Shown: one piece after another, positions 21,932-31,693 of the stretch
Layout: every line of letters begins with the position of its first letter
How positions within the stretch are numbered: the stretch's first letter is position 1
Made by a program: the position numbers and the translations under genes
NCBI GenBank assembly: GCA_028554795.2
Contig: CM068838.1
Coordinates: 94,777,974-94,841,973 of the forward strand
Reading direction: 5' to 3'
Source: Sinohyriopsis cumingii
Lineage: Eukaryota; Mollusca; Bivalvia; Unionida; Unionidae
DNA length: 64,000 bases
Notes under the pieces: model-generated
Told to the model about the DNA's origin: nothing
The model's database searches: none
Seen by the model: the letters and a program-made list of their open reading frames with translations, nothing else

Positions 21932-24900
21932 CTCTACATCATGGATGATTACATTAGCAAAACATATACAGACCAAAGTAATACTGATCAGTTTCAGAAT
22001 TCTTTCTTTGTGAGAATCACCTCTTTTATATAGGAGCTAACAAAACTCTGATAACCTGATGTCCCTCTAAATCTAGATCATGCCCCTCTTGTATTCTAAG
22101 TGAGATGCCCATCAGAAATATCCATAACAAATGTCATATAAATTTTCTTAAAGAAACCTTACTCTGCCAATGAAATGCTCCATTTCTATTTCAAAATTGT
22201 TAAAAGCCGCTAGTAAATTACCAATATTCAACTTCCTGATGGGGCACAATCTGTAGGTCCCTCCAAATTATAAAGACCATCTGTATTGAAAGCTATCAAC
22301 TTTGTTTACAAAGTGAAGCACATGATGAATGAATACAGAACAATACTTATTCTGTTCTTTGTATTTCACTGATAACCTACAATTAACATTCACTTGTAAA
22401 GCACGAGTAACAAATAAGCTGTCCGTTGATCATCCTGAGTTCATAATGCATCGCTGGTCAAATAAATCAAGCTGTATCAATACGATTTTTTGAAAATTAA
22501 CCTATGCTTGAACATTAGCGACTTATGGAAGCTCAAATAAAATATTTTCACCATAAAGTAATTACATTTTAATCCTTTAAGTGTAAAGAGTTGATAGCTC
22601 AAATGATACAAAGTGAGTGTTGTTTGTAATTGTGACACATCCAAAGAACTATCACAAGACTACTTACACAACTTCAAGCAACAGTTTTTACTGATAAGAA
22701 AGATCAATGCCTGTCCAACTTCATTCTGTTTCTCAATCTGAATGCGAGACATTGAGATTTTTGCATCATTCAGAAAACAAAATTACTCTAATGCCTTGCA
22801 GATCATGATGAAAACACATATAATATTATCATCGAGCCGACAGCAAAGCAAAAAATGTACAGCTGGAGATCACATAAACTGATGTGTTCCACAATTAATG
22901 AAAATTCACCACCTCTGGATGAATTGTGAAATTTTTGAAATCTCATGAATATCACAAGCGTAAAGGAGCAATCAATAAATTTCCAGATGGGGTAAGCATG
23001 TAAAACATATGTCTCTCACATTTTTTGTTCACAGGAAAATTGGATAATAGTTAACATCAGGACCTGGAGGAAAGCATTGCTTAATGTTAAAAAATAATCA
23101 GAGGTGAATAAAAACTCACGTCAATTTGAAATGATTTTGTTTTTATCTTTTACAATTAAACTGCAGCCATTTCAACAATGTGTCAAAATAAAAGTAAAAA
23201 GTAGGGCTATTTTGGGCACATGGACTTGGAGTTTGGAGATAGTGGAATTGGATAGTGATTTGTTAAAGCCAGTTTCGGAAGAAAACAAATTATTTGAGCA
23301 CTCTTAACAGTCAAATAAACAGTGCCCTTTTGGACACATGGAATTGTAGCCAGGACTTGTAGAATTTGAGTCAGGGCTTGTAAGTCTTTTACAGTCACAA
23401 GTACTTGGCCTGTGTCTGAAATTTGTTTTTCTTTAAGTACTCTGTACTGTTATTGTGTGGTCATTTGCCATAAAAGTGGAAGGGGATCTTCAAATGTGTG
23501 AACCCGAAAACAGCTCCAGGAACAAAACTGCTCATAACTGACATCTACCGCCATGTTGGGCAATTCTGCACATCTGGTAATTCTGCGCAACGATACGTCA
23601 TTTCTATAAACATTGGATCACATGTTATTTTGAGTCAAAAATCCATTTTGTATCAAGAAAGAATGATAGCAATTTAATTAAGAAAAGTGATATTCATAAA
23701 GTGTACAAAAATATCGGCATTTCAACTCGAAATGCATATGAAAATGTGATTTTTAATTGTCTACTTAAAGACCCACTCCATGACCTTCTTGAACTCGTAA
23801 CCCAGAATATCTGATTTACTATGAATCTTTTAGGATTATACAAATAAATACATCAAATAAACGATGGAAATGTATATTTTAAAACAATACTGCATTTTAA
23901 TCCAAGTTTCCATTATTGCAAGAAGTTGTCCCACATGTACAAAATCATCTGCTACCCAACATGTCAACTTGCCGCTACAATATAAATTCTCAAGAAATTC
24001 ACCGGCGTATAGTCTGTTTCTAAATTCTTTAGAAATTTTTCTCCATCAGCAAAACAATGTAAACACATTACATCTTATTCATTGTTGTTTCTCTTCCACA
24101 TATTTTTTTTAATAACAGGTTGAACTTTACTTTTTTGCAAGATCGGTTTTGTTTTCATGTTATATCTAGCCATTTATTGGAATTATTACTATGAATTTTG
24201 TAAAACCAGCAATAAACCTGACCTAATTACTCAAATGAAATGCTGACAAACAGTTTTTAAGTAATGCATTTCATTTCTATTGCCCAATTAATAAATATTA
24301 CATCTTTTCAACGCTGAGAGCAGAATAGGACATATCGAGACTCAGGAAAACATGGGGGTGGTATCCCCTGTGTCCAAATTAATATTATTTTGAACAAAAT
24401 ATTCTGGTGACAATTGCCTCTTTTCAAATGATAAACATTGCTGTATTTTATTTACGTCAATCAGTCGAATTCAGTATACGTTTTGCTTCAATATTGGAGA
24501 CAGAAATCTTATGTGCACAGAAATGCCCAACAGCATTGTAATGATAGACATCTGAAATCATACATATAGATAGTTCATTATCTTCAAGAAATGGTAGCAA
24601 GAAACTTCCACGTGAAGCGGTGCAAGCCATGGTTAGTGATTATATGACACAATTAAAAGAATGAGCCATTTACGAGCAAGTTTAACAACACATCAGCACA
24701 AGCTTGACTATATTATGCCAAGTAAGTTTTGGTATTTAAAAAAAAGCATATCTAACAAAGATAAAGACAAAATGTTTACAAATTTTATAATACAAACTCA
24801 AAATCTTGAAAATCACACTCTTTTAACGGGTTAAATATCCTTTAACAAGAGTCTCATCCTATTCTACATCTACGAACCAACTGAGAGTTTGAATAGGAAA

Positions 24901-26547
24901 GTGAATATTCTTACATTAATGAGGAGATGGGTATGAAATAAGTGCACGAGAAAAAGGACAGACAAGAGATTATTCATTATTTTTTAGTTATATTTTTTTC
25001 ATATGCCATCTGAAACCAACTAACGATACTGTACTGGCAGTTTATGTAGGTTTTTAAGGCACTTAGCAATATCGGCTGTATCTTGCCCATGAAATGTGAA
25101 CCAAGTTAATAAGTGCCTTTCCGACCCGGACAGGCCTGGATGGGTGTGTATCGACACAGGTTGATGTCCCAATTCAGTTTTAAACAAGGACCACATATGC
25201 GTACTGGTAGTCTCTACTGAGATCCACCCGCATACATATTCGGTCTTAAAATGATGCTCATGCAACATTCATGACAGAAGAAGAAAAAAGGCGTAATCAA
25301 ATATTCATTGCGTAAAGAGAAAAGAAATCGTGCATTTTTATAGAGGACATTCACTTTGAACGGACATGTATTGTTACACGATTTTAATTGCTTGCGCGTG
25401 TTATGGGGTAACTAAACGCATGCACTATGTAATCTTACCATTATGAAACTGGTGTTTTCACATGGTAGCCGACATGTCCTTGAATGACTTAGATATATTC
25501 CCCCTATGCTTTGACGAATACCAACAGTTTGTGAACCAGTCGATTTTCTAAGGGACATAACTCGCTAATAGCAAAGAACAATGTTCTTTCATACAAATAC
25601 GATGTACGCTTAGATCAAACTTTGTTGTTAGAGAAACATTAATTCTCCCAGTTTCCAGTTTGAAATTTCTCAAGACTGAAAGCATTAAAGATGGTTTGAA
25701 TTAATGACAACTATTGATATGCACTTTTCATTGCACTGTCGATCTGGTTTAAGTGTGTATGTTGTGTTATTTAAATTGTTTCTTGGTTGTATTGTTTGTA
25801 ATTTTTAAAGTGCACCGTCCTTGTAACCTGTTCTTTTTAATCGGATTCTTTATATGCCATTGCTGAAATCTTTTGCCACCTAAATCTTACACAACAGCCA
25901 GGACCCATTGGAAATAGGCCCCACTATGGTTGAATCAGCATGTATAACCTTACTGGCGTAATGTATTTATTGGCGTTACGTATAGTGCTTTTTTTACATA
26001 TATTAATGTGTATGTATTATACTAAATGTTACGTTTTATGTTGTTTACTATATGTTGTATGGCTTTATTGTACATTTTTGCATATATTACATGTTGGCTT
26101 CACCGAGTCAATAAGTGAATAATATCACGGTAGGGTTTTAGATTTTTACCCCCAAATCATGACATAAAAAAACTCAACTTTGGACGCAAAAGAACATAAA
26201 CATACGACAGAACATATGTCCATCATTTTAGTTAAAACATTTTACATTGCCATGTAAACGAAGCGATCGAGGTCGTGCAACAAGTTCTGCAACTTCGGTA
26301 CTGCTCTTCTAAATGAAAGCACTTAGCATAATTTGAGAGAGAGAGATTAAACTGAATATGCTCAGTATCTTGCAAGGTGGATAGTCCTCTCATTTCACAC
26401 GCATATTAGGAAGGTACCGAAGAATAACGCATTTTATATAAGTAAAAGACTTGTGTCAATAATATAGAGTTGCTAGGAAATTCTCAAGACTATGTTCTGA
26501 ACATTAAACTATTCGAAGTACGATGCGTTTTGCATATACTATTAATT
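21932..26547. other. Probable mitofusin 5' intron without recognised genes
   Basis: I found no conserved coding segment here. An 82-codon ORF at 25268-25020 on the minus strand has no motif that I recognise. Short AT-rich stretches dominate. If the candidate donor at 27142 is real, all of this is intron 1 of the mitofusin gene. Confidence 0.45.
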
Positions 26548-26740
26548 TATCCCTAGCTCTACATTTTTGCTGTTCATTTATCACTAGCCATAACTTGTAC
26601 TGTTGATTTATCTACAGCCCTAGCTTTTCCTGTTGAATTATCCCCAGCCCTAGCTTTTACTGTTGATTTATCTAGAGCCCTAGCTTTTCCTGTTGAATTA
26701 TCCCGAGTCCTAGCTTTTACTGGTCAGTTATCCACATCCG
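26548..26740. repeat. 30-bp minisatellite
   Basis: Six or so units of the type cctagcttttactgttgatt followed by tatccccagc. Alternating cct and act versions suggest a 60-bp higher-order unit. Confidence 0.8.
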
Positions 26741-27134
26741 GGCTATTACTATTGCAAATGGAACTTTGGAGATAAACTCTGATTTGTCAGCAATGCTCAT
26801 TGAACACTGTTGTGAAATGACGAACTCCACAAACAACTAACTACTTTATCAAGCTCCCCAATGCTGATTGTATTAAACTTGAAAAGAGCTACACTGTTGG
26901 ATAACATATCGGTATCAAAATGGCCGTTTGTGATCGAAATTATGTCTATGCATACTCATTTTGTGCGATATGATAACATATAATCTAATCCGCACTTCAT
27001 TTTCAAAATTAATGTAAGTTAAGTTCTTAAAATCCTATGGAAATACTAGACTTAATAGTGTTGAAATACTGGACATAATCCTAAGGAAATATTATACATA
27101 ATCGTGTGCAATTCACGAGACTTACGATTTATAC

Positions 27135-27165
27135 ATACTCACCTTCCTTCACCTGCAGTGACAAA
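27135..27165 (-). promoter_or_regulatory. Candidate splice donor of a mitofusin 5' untranslated exon
   Basis: On the minus strand the sequence reads gaaggaag then gtgagtatg, a full-consensus donor with the exon ending at 27143. Mitofusin coding exon 1 requires an upstream untranslated exon, and this is the best donor that I noticed between it and the provirus. No promoter element was identified, so this is an inference from splice consensus only. Confidence 0.3.
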
Positions 27166-27295
27166 TCAGTTGTAGACTTGGCTGTGCTCGGTTTTATTGC
27201 TTGCTCATTGTCGTCTTTATCCTCTCCCCATGCTTAGCTTACTCATATCCATCGTTATCCTTTCTCCATGCATACTCGATACGGTATTTAAACTT

Positions 27296-27537
27296 TTCCC
27301 ATGCTAATTCATTTGTCTTTAAACCTTACCATTGCTTACCCATTACTGTCCTTAACCTTTCCTCTTGCTAATTCATTACCGTCTTTAAACCTTACCATTG
27401 CTTACCCATTACTGTCCTTAACCTTTCACCATGCTAATTCATTACTGTCTTTAAACCTTACCATTGCTTACCCATTATTGTCTTTAACCTTTCCCCTTGC
27501 TAATTCATTACCGTCTTTAACATTTACCCATGCTTAA
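27296..27537. repeat. 65-bp minisatellite
   Basis: Nearly four units, at 27306, 27371, 27436 and 27502, of attcattaccgtctttaaac followed by cttaccattgcttacccatt and a second half. Each unit is itself an imperfect dimer. Confidence 0.9.
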
Positions 27538-27619
27538 TGTATCGTATTTTAAGCCCCTCTTGGATCTATTACGCATATACCTTCATGTCCTCTAAATTAA
27601 ACTTCGCCATAACTTAAGA

Positions 27620-27621
<2 letters not shown>

Positions 27622-27654
<33 letters not shown>

Positions 27655-27672
27655 GGAAACAATATATATTAG

Positions 27673-27710
<38 letters not shown>

Positions 27711-27920
27711 TGCTTCAACATTAAGAACCCCAAAATATGTCTACAGCAGTGTTGCAGCGTGTATTACATACGGTACCTAAGTACGAGTCGGGTATATCTT
27801 ACACTCGAGTCAAAGTTTGGAACTCGAGTATTCGACAAAAGAAACGAGACAAATCCTACTAACGGCAACCAGATTAATTGTGTTATGTCTTGTGTGCGTG
27901 TGTGTGTGTGTGTGTGTTAC
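27622..27920. repeat. (TG)n, (TC)n and (GT)n microsatellites
   Basis: A (tg)n tract at 27622-27652, a (tc)n tract at 27675-27706 and a (gt)n tract at 27893-27917 lie just left of the provirus insertion site. No gene found between them. Confidence 0.9.
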
Positions 27921-27953
27921 GATATATAGGTGAAGTGTACTAAAAGGTTGTAT

Positions 27954-27959
27954 TCGAAT
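27954..27959. repeat. Left target-site duplication of the provirus
   Basis: tcgaat lies immediately left of the terminal repeat and is repeated at 44055-44060. Six bases is the duplication size known for Polintons. One base (T at 44055) could belong either to the element end or to the duplication, so 5 or 6 bp is possible. Confidence 0.75.
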
Positions 27960-28132
27960 AGCAGCAGAAGGGGCGAACAGACCGACTTTGGAAGCGTCCA
28001 AAAACCGAAATAAGGCTTCTTTCGAGCTGAATATTTGCTTGAAATAAATGATTGAGGACTCCGGTTAATTAGAAAACTCGTGAAATTACAAAAAAATGAA
28101 CCAACTTGAGGTCATGGCCCCTCTGCTGCTAT
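27960..28132 (+). repeat. Left terminal inverted repeat
   Basis: About 173 bp that match, inverted, 43862-44055. The core around gaacagaccgactttggaag is identical. A segment of about 21 bp present in the right copy is absent here, just after gactccggttaattag. The outer end agcagcagaaggggc and the inner end ggcccctctgctgct are inverted copies of each other. Confidence 0.95.
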
Positions 28133-28136
28133 TAAT

Positions 28137-28805
28137 TTATCCAAATATTTTATCAAGTCCAATACGATATCTTGTTCTAGGATCGTGCAAATGTATTGTT
28201 ATAAACCCGTGCGGTGTAGCTTGCGCTGGTGAAAAGAAATTTCTGAATTTAATTATATCCATGTCACCGCTGCACCAGGTTTGATGAATATTTCGCAACG
28301 TGTGTGTATCAACTCCATTAAAAACAACTAAAATATTACAGTTATCTCTGATCACTTTTGGTATTTGTGTGTATCGTTGAGTAACATAAATGACATCGGT
28401 GTTTTTATGTCTACCTCGAGAAAAAATCCTAGCTGGATTTGATCGTTTGTCCAGCATCACATCATCGTATACAACCAAATTATTAATAAATCCGTCTATG
28501 GAATCAACTGATGGTGCTTCATCAATATCGGTTATAAAATCGGTAACATCGTTATCCGCGTTTTCATTAAAATCCTTAAGCACATTATAACATCGTTGAT
28601 CATCAACTGACGGGGCTACCAAATACAATTTATCCCACTTTAACCATCTCATTATAAGACTGAGTAACAACTGTGTCTTTCCACTTCCAGATGGTCCTAT
28701 TATTATCATTCTGATGGAATTTGGTAACGCAGGATGGTGCTTGACAGGTTCTCGTTTTCTTGTCGCAGAGAAATCAATTATATCAATGCTGTATAAAATA
28801 TCCAT
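28137..28805 (-). CDS. FtsK/HerA-type genome-packaging ATPase
   Basis: The intact 222-residue protein is predicted to pump DNA into the procapsid. The Walker A motif IIIGPSGSGKTQLL lies near residues 33-46, Walker B NLVVYDDVM near 107-115, and a VIYVTQRY segment (sensor-like) near 136-143, the layout of A32-like packaging ATPases of Polintons and large DNA viruses. The ATG at 28805 was chosen because the upstream open frame is antisense to the neighbouring gene. The stop lies 5 bp inside the left terminal repeat boundary. The start codon shares a CATG with the divergent PLA2 gene. Confidence 0.88.
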   Translation of the reverse strand: MDILYSIDIIDFSATRKREPVKHHPALPNSIRMIIIGPSGSGKTQLLLSLIMRWLKWDKLYLVAPSVDDQRCYNVLKDFNENADNDVTDFITDIDEAPSVDSIDGFINNLVVYDDVMLDKRSNPARIFSRGRHKNTDVIYVTQRYTQIPKVIRDNCNILVVFNGVDTHTLRNIHQTWCSGDMDIIKFRNFFSPAQATPHGFITIHLHDPRTRYRIGLDKIFG

Positions 28806-29343
28806 GGATTTATATTGTGTGAAGTGCAGGACGCGTACCCCGACGGATACACTAACAACTATTACCACAAAAAATAACAGATCAGCGGTTACGGGTAAGT
28901 GTACGCGGTGTGGTTCAAGGAAGTTTAAATTTATTCCCGGTGATAATTCAGGAACAAAGTCAGCGTTAAAAAAAAAGCAACGCGGAGGTGATATTGCAGC
29001 AAAATTAACAAAATTACCCGGGACTCCGTGGGCCAAATACCCAGGAGAAAAACACCTACCAGGATATAATTATTGCGGTCCTGGTACTCGACTCGATATC
29101 AGGCTTGATAATCGGGATCAACCAAAACCAGACGAGGAACCAATAAACGCTATTGAAAAAGCATGCCATGCTCATGATGTTGCATATAAAAGCAATGATC
29201 TACAACATAGGCATATTGCAGATGTGAAATTAATTCATGCGCTAAATTCCATAAAAAATAAAAATATCAAAGAAAAATTAGCTAATTGGTTAGTAAGATC
29301 CGCGATGAAAGGTAAATTAGCGCTTGGGGCTGGTAATATATAA
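28804..29343 (+). CDS. Zinc-ribbon and phospholipase A2-domain virion protein
   Basis: An intact 179-residue protein. The N-terminus has a two-Cys-pair zinc ribbon (MDLYCVKC, then KCTRCG), as in DUF5679-type proteins. The middle has a Ca-binding loop YNYCGPGT and a catalytic KACHAHDVAY helix, the pair that marks the parvovirus VP1-type PLA2 domain, known to help virions leave endosomes. Adintoviruses encode such proteins. The C-terminus is basic. The stop codon directly abuts the integrase ATG, so the two are probably co-transcribed. Lipase activity is inferred from the motifs only. Confidence 0.85.
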   Translation: MDLYCVKCRTRTPTDTLTTITTKNNRSAVTGKCTRCGSRKFKFIPGDNSGTKSALKKKQRGGDIAAKLTKLPGTPWAKYPGEKHLPGYNYCGPGTRLDIRLDNRDQPKPDEEPINAIEKACHAHDVAYKSNDLQHRHIADVKLIHALNSIKNKNIKEKLANWLVRSAMKGKLALGAGNI

Positions 29344-30278
29344 ATGGAATCGATTTATTATTCACCAGTTGGATACTGGAAGGGTAAAGCAGCAATTAGT
29401 AAACTCGCTGATGCAGCAGCGGTTAAACATTCTACTGCTAAAGCGTGGTTATCCAAACAGGCAATATGGCAAATTTACCTACCGCGTCCTAAGCAAATTC
29501 GATTTGCACATTTCAATGTCAGTGTTCCTAATGAAGTTCATCAAGCTGATATTCTGTTTTTACCACATGATATTGTGCGTAAAAAAACGTACAAATACGC
29601 GCTAACTGTTGTTGATGTTGCAAGTAGATATAAGGATGCAGAACCGTTAACAACTAAAACAGCTGCTGAAGTTGCTTCTGCGTTTAAACGAATTTATCAA
29701 CGAGGTGGTCTACGATGGCCACAGCTGCTACAGGTTGATCCTGGCAAGGAATTTCTTGGTCCAGTATCATAGTTACTGAAGCAACATAATACCAAAATAC
29801 GACGAGGACATACTGCGATTCATCGTGATCAGGCAATTGTTGAACGATTTAATCGAACACTTGCTGAGCGGTTATTTGGATATCAATACGCGAAGGAATC
29901 TCGCGAATGGGTGGCAAGATTACCAAATGTGATAACTGCATTAAATAATGAGATTACTCGAACAACCAACATGAAACCTATTAATGCAATTGCAAGCGCG
30001 CACATACCTACACAACAACGTGATTTTTCAGCACAACCATTATTAGGTAATATCACTGTTAGGTATTTATACGAGCCCGGTGAACTTGAAGGCGGTAAAA
30101 AAGAGCGACTGATCCTATTTGGAGTGTTACCACACATAAGATATCCACCGTGACAAGATCCTCAGGTAGACCCGCAATCTACAGACTGGATTCAACTGCT
30201 CCTCAACGTGGATTTGTACGTGAACAATTACAAGTAATTCCCGATAACACACAGTTACCACCCAAATCACTTAACTAG
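29344..30278 (+). pseudogene. Retroviral-type integrase, interrupted
   Basis: The N-terminal part (29344-29772) has the first catalytic Asp in NEVHQADILF and the second in LLQVDPGKEF. The frame continues after a TAG at 29770-29772 to AIVERFNRTLAE, holding the catalytic Glu, so the D,D-35-E core is complete apart from the stop. A second break is a frame change at the A-run 30097-30102; beyond it another frame stays open to a stop at 30276-30278 and looks like the SH3-like C-terminal domain (DPIWSVTTHKIST). In Polintons this enzyme inserts the element with a 6-bp duplication. Confidence 0.88.
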
Positions 30279-30594
30279 CACTGGTGCCAGCACCCTGACG
30301 TCGGTTACATTCAAGACAGGTCAACATGATATTTTCTCGTGTATGACCAAGATTGTTATTTTTTCTATCTACGGTAAATCGTCTTGGATCATTTTTCAGA
30401 TACCGCCATAACATTATACAATTACAATTTGCACAATGAGTATTCTGTTGTTGTTTCAGCGCATTAATAAAATCAACATCAAGATCAAAATCGCGTTTTT
30501 TTTTATCGCACTGTTTATAACCAGATAATTTTTTTCTTATTATATCGCTTTGACATTCGTCAAGGCCTTGACGACCGAGGTCATCACTAATCAC
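30271..30594 (-). CDS. HNH-type zinc nuclease domain, probable tail of the polymerase-helicase gene
   Basis: An open frame of 107 codons without any ATG before the domain; the only possible starts are GTG. It has two Cys pairs (HCANCNC and MLTCLECN) around RRFTVDRKNNNLGHTRENI, the layout of HNH/McrA-type endonucleases. An open frame from the helicase ends 8 bp inside it. The lack of a start codon suggests that it was the C-terminal domain of the helicase gene, now in another frame. It overlaps the convergent integrase end by about 8 bp. Confidence 0.7.
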   Translation of the reverse strand: MISDDLGRQGLDECQSDIIRKKLSGYKQCDKKKRDFDLDVDFINALKQQQNTHCANCNCIMLWRYLKNDPRRFTVDRKNNNLGHTRENIMLTCLECNRRQGAGTSAS

Positions 30595-31690
30595 TGACGA
30601 TTCGTCTTAATTGATATATTTTTCTAACTCGAGACACTGCAAAATAAACCAAGTTCGACCATTCGATACTATCATCAACGATCCAAACAACTGTATCAGT
30701 AATAGTTAATCCCTGAGATGAATGAATCGTCATTGCGTATCCAAGCGTCCACGGGGATTTATCAGCACGTAGAGCATCTTCAACAACATGAACATCAAGT
30801 GTGATAATATCATTTAGTACAAGATTCTGTTTCCTCCTTGACAGAGTCAAGGGTCCTGGTATATCAACGTCAATATTTTGCCGTCGCGTATCTGCTGGTC
30901 GATAACATAACGGAACTGGCAACGTTGGAAACTTTTCTCGTTGTAACTGAAACAACTCCCGTTGAAGTGTATCACGAACTATCTTTCTACTTGCAACTAT
31001 CAAATCGTTTGGTCTCCACGCGCGCAGAAAGTCTTTCATGGGTGTTTCTGAAATTATCTAGCGCATTACTTCACACTGAATTTTATTCGGTTGTAGTCTG
31101 ATTAATTTTTTAAATTCCTTCAACGTTGCATCAAGTGCTCTATGATCATCAGATACTTCTTGGAAGTGGTGAACGAAATTTTTCAGCCATCCATGTGGAG
31201 AGGGTCCAGTTACGGGTGGTGGTTGACCGTGATCGCCGCACATTATCACGGCAGTATTTCTTGTTAATAACCAATCAAGAAATGTTATTAGTATTTCTAG
31301 CGGTACAGTGCATATTTCATCCCATATTATAATCCTTGGAATGTATTTCTCGTCCATCCTTAAAGATGTCCATGCATCACCCTTAGATCGGAAAAAGCTG
31401 TGATAAGTACATGATTGTACTCCTCGTTGTTTCATTTCTCGCGCGAGCCTATGTGTAGGTGTTAGCACAATCATATCTGAATTCTGAAATAGTTCGATAG
31501 CTCGAGTGGTTTTACCAGAACCGCTAGGTCCGTTTAGATAAACCGTTTTGTGTCTAGTTATTGGATCGTATATCGATGGTAACAACGAAGTTGTCGACGA
31601 TAGTTTTAATGTTTGATATTTTTTACAGTAAATATCTTTAACCTCAACATCAGCATATTCGGAATAATCGAGTACATATTCCTTTTTTAT
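30587..31690 (-). pseudogene. SF1-type DNA helicase domain, interrupted
   Basis: Walker A NGPSGSGKTTRAIELF lies at 31535-31490, Walker B IIIWDEICTV near 31320, a GDHGQPPPVTG segment (motif III-like) follows, and motifs V/VI are seen as MTIHSSQGLTI and YFAVSRVRKI. This is the layout of Pif1/RecD-like superfamily 1 helicases. A TAG at 31058-31060 splits the frame; both parts are in the same frame. No ATG precedes the Walker A motif; the first in-frame ATG (31474) lies after it. The frame is open back to the TAG that ends the polymerase. Confidence 0.82.
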
Positions 31691-31693
31691 TCT

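Noticed and set aside
25020-25268. 82-codon ORF on the minus strand
   Set aside because: No domain, no neighbouring exon or splice-consistent partner; kept as non-coding.
28806-29036. Longer ATPase ORF starting at 29036
   Set aside because: The extra 77 codons are antisense to the PLA2 gene and look non-coding; the ATG at 28805 fits the family.
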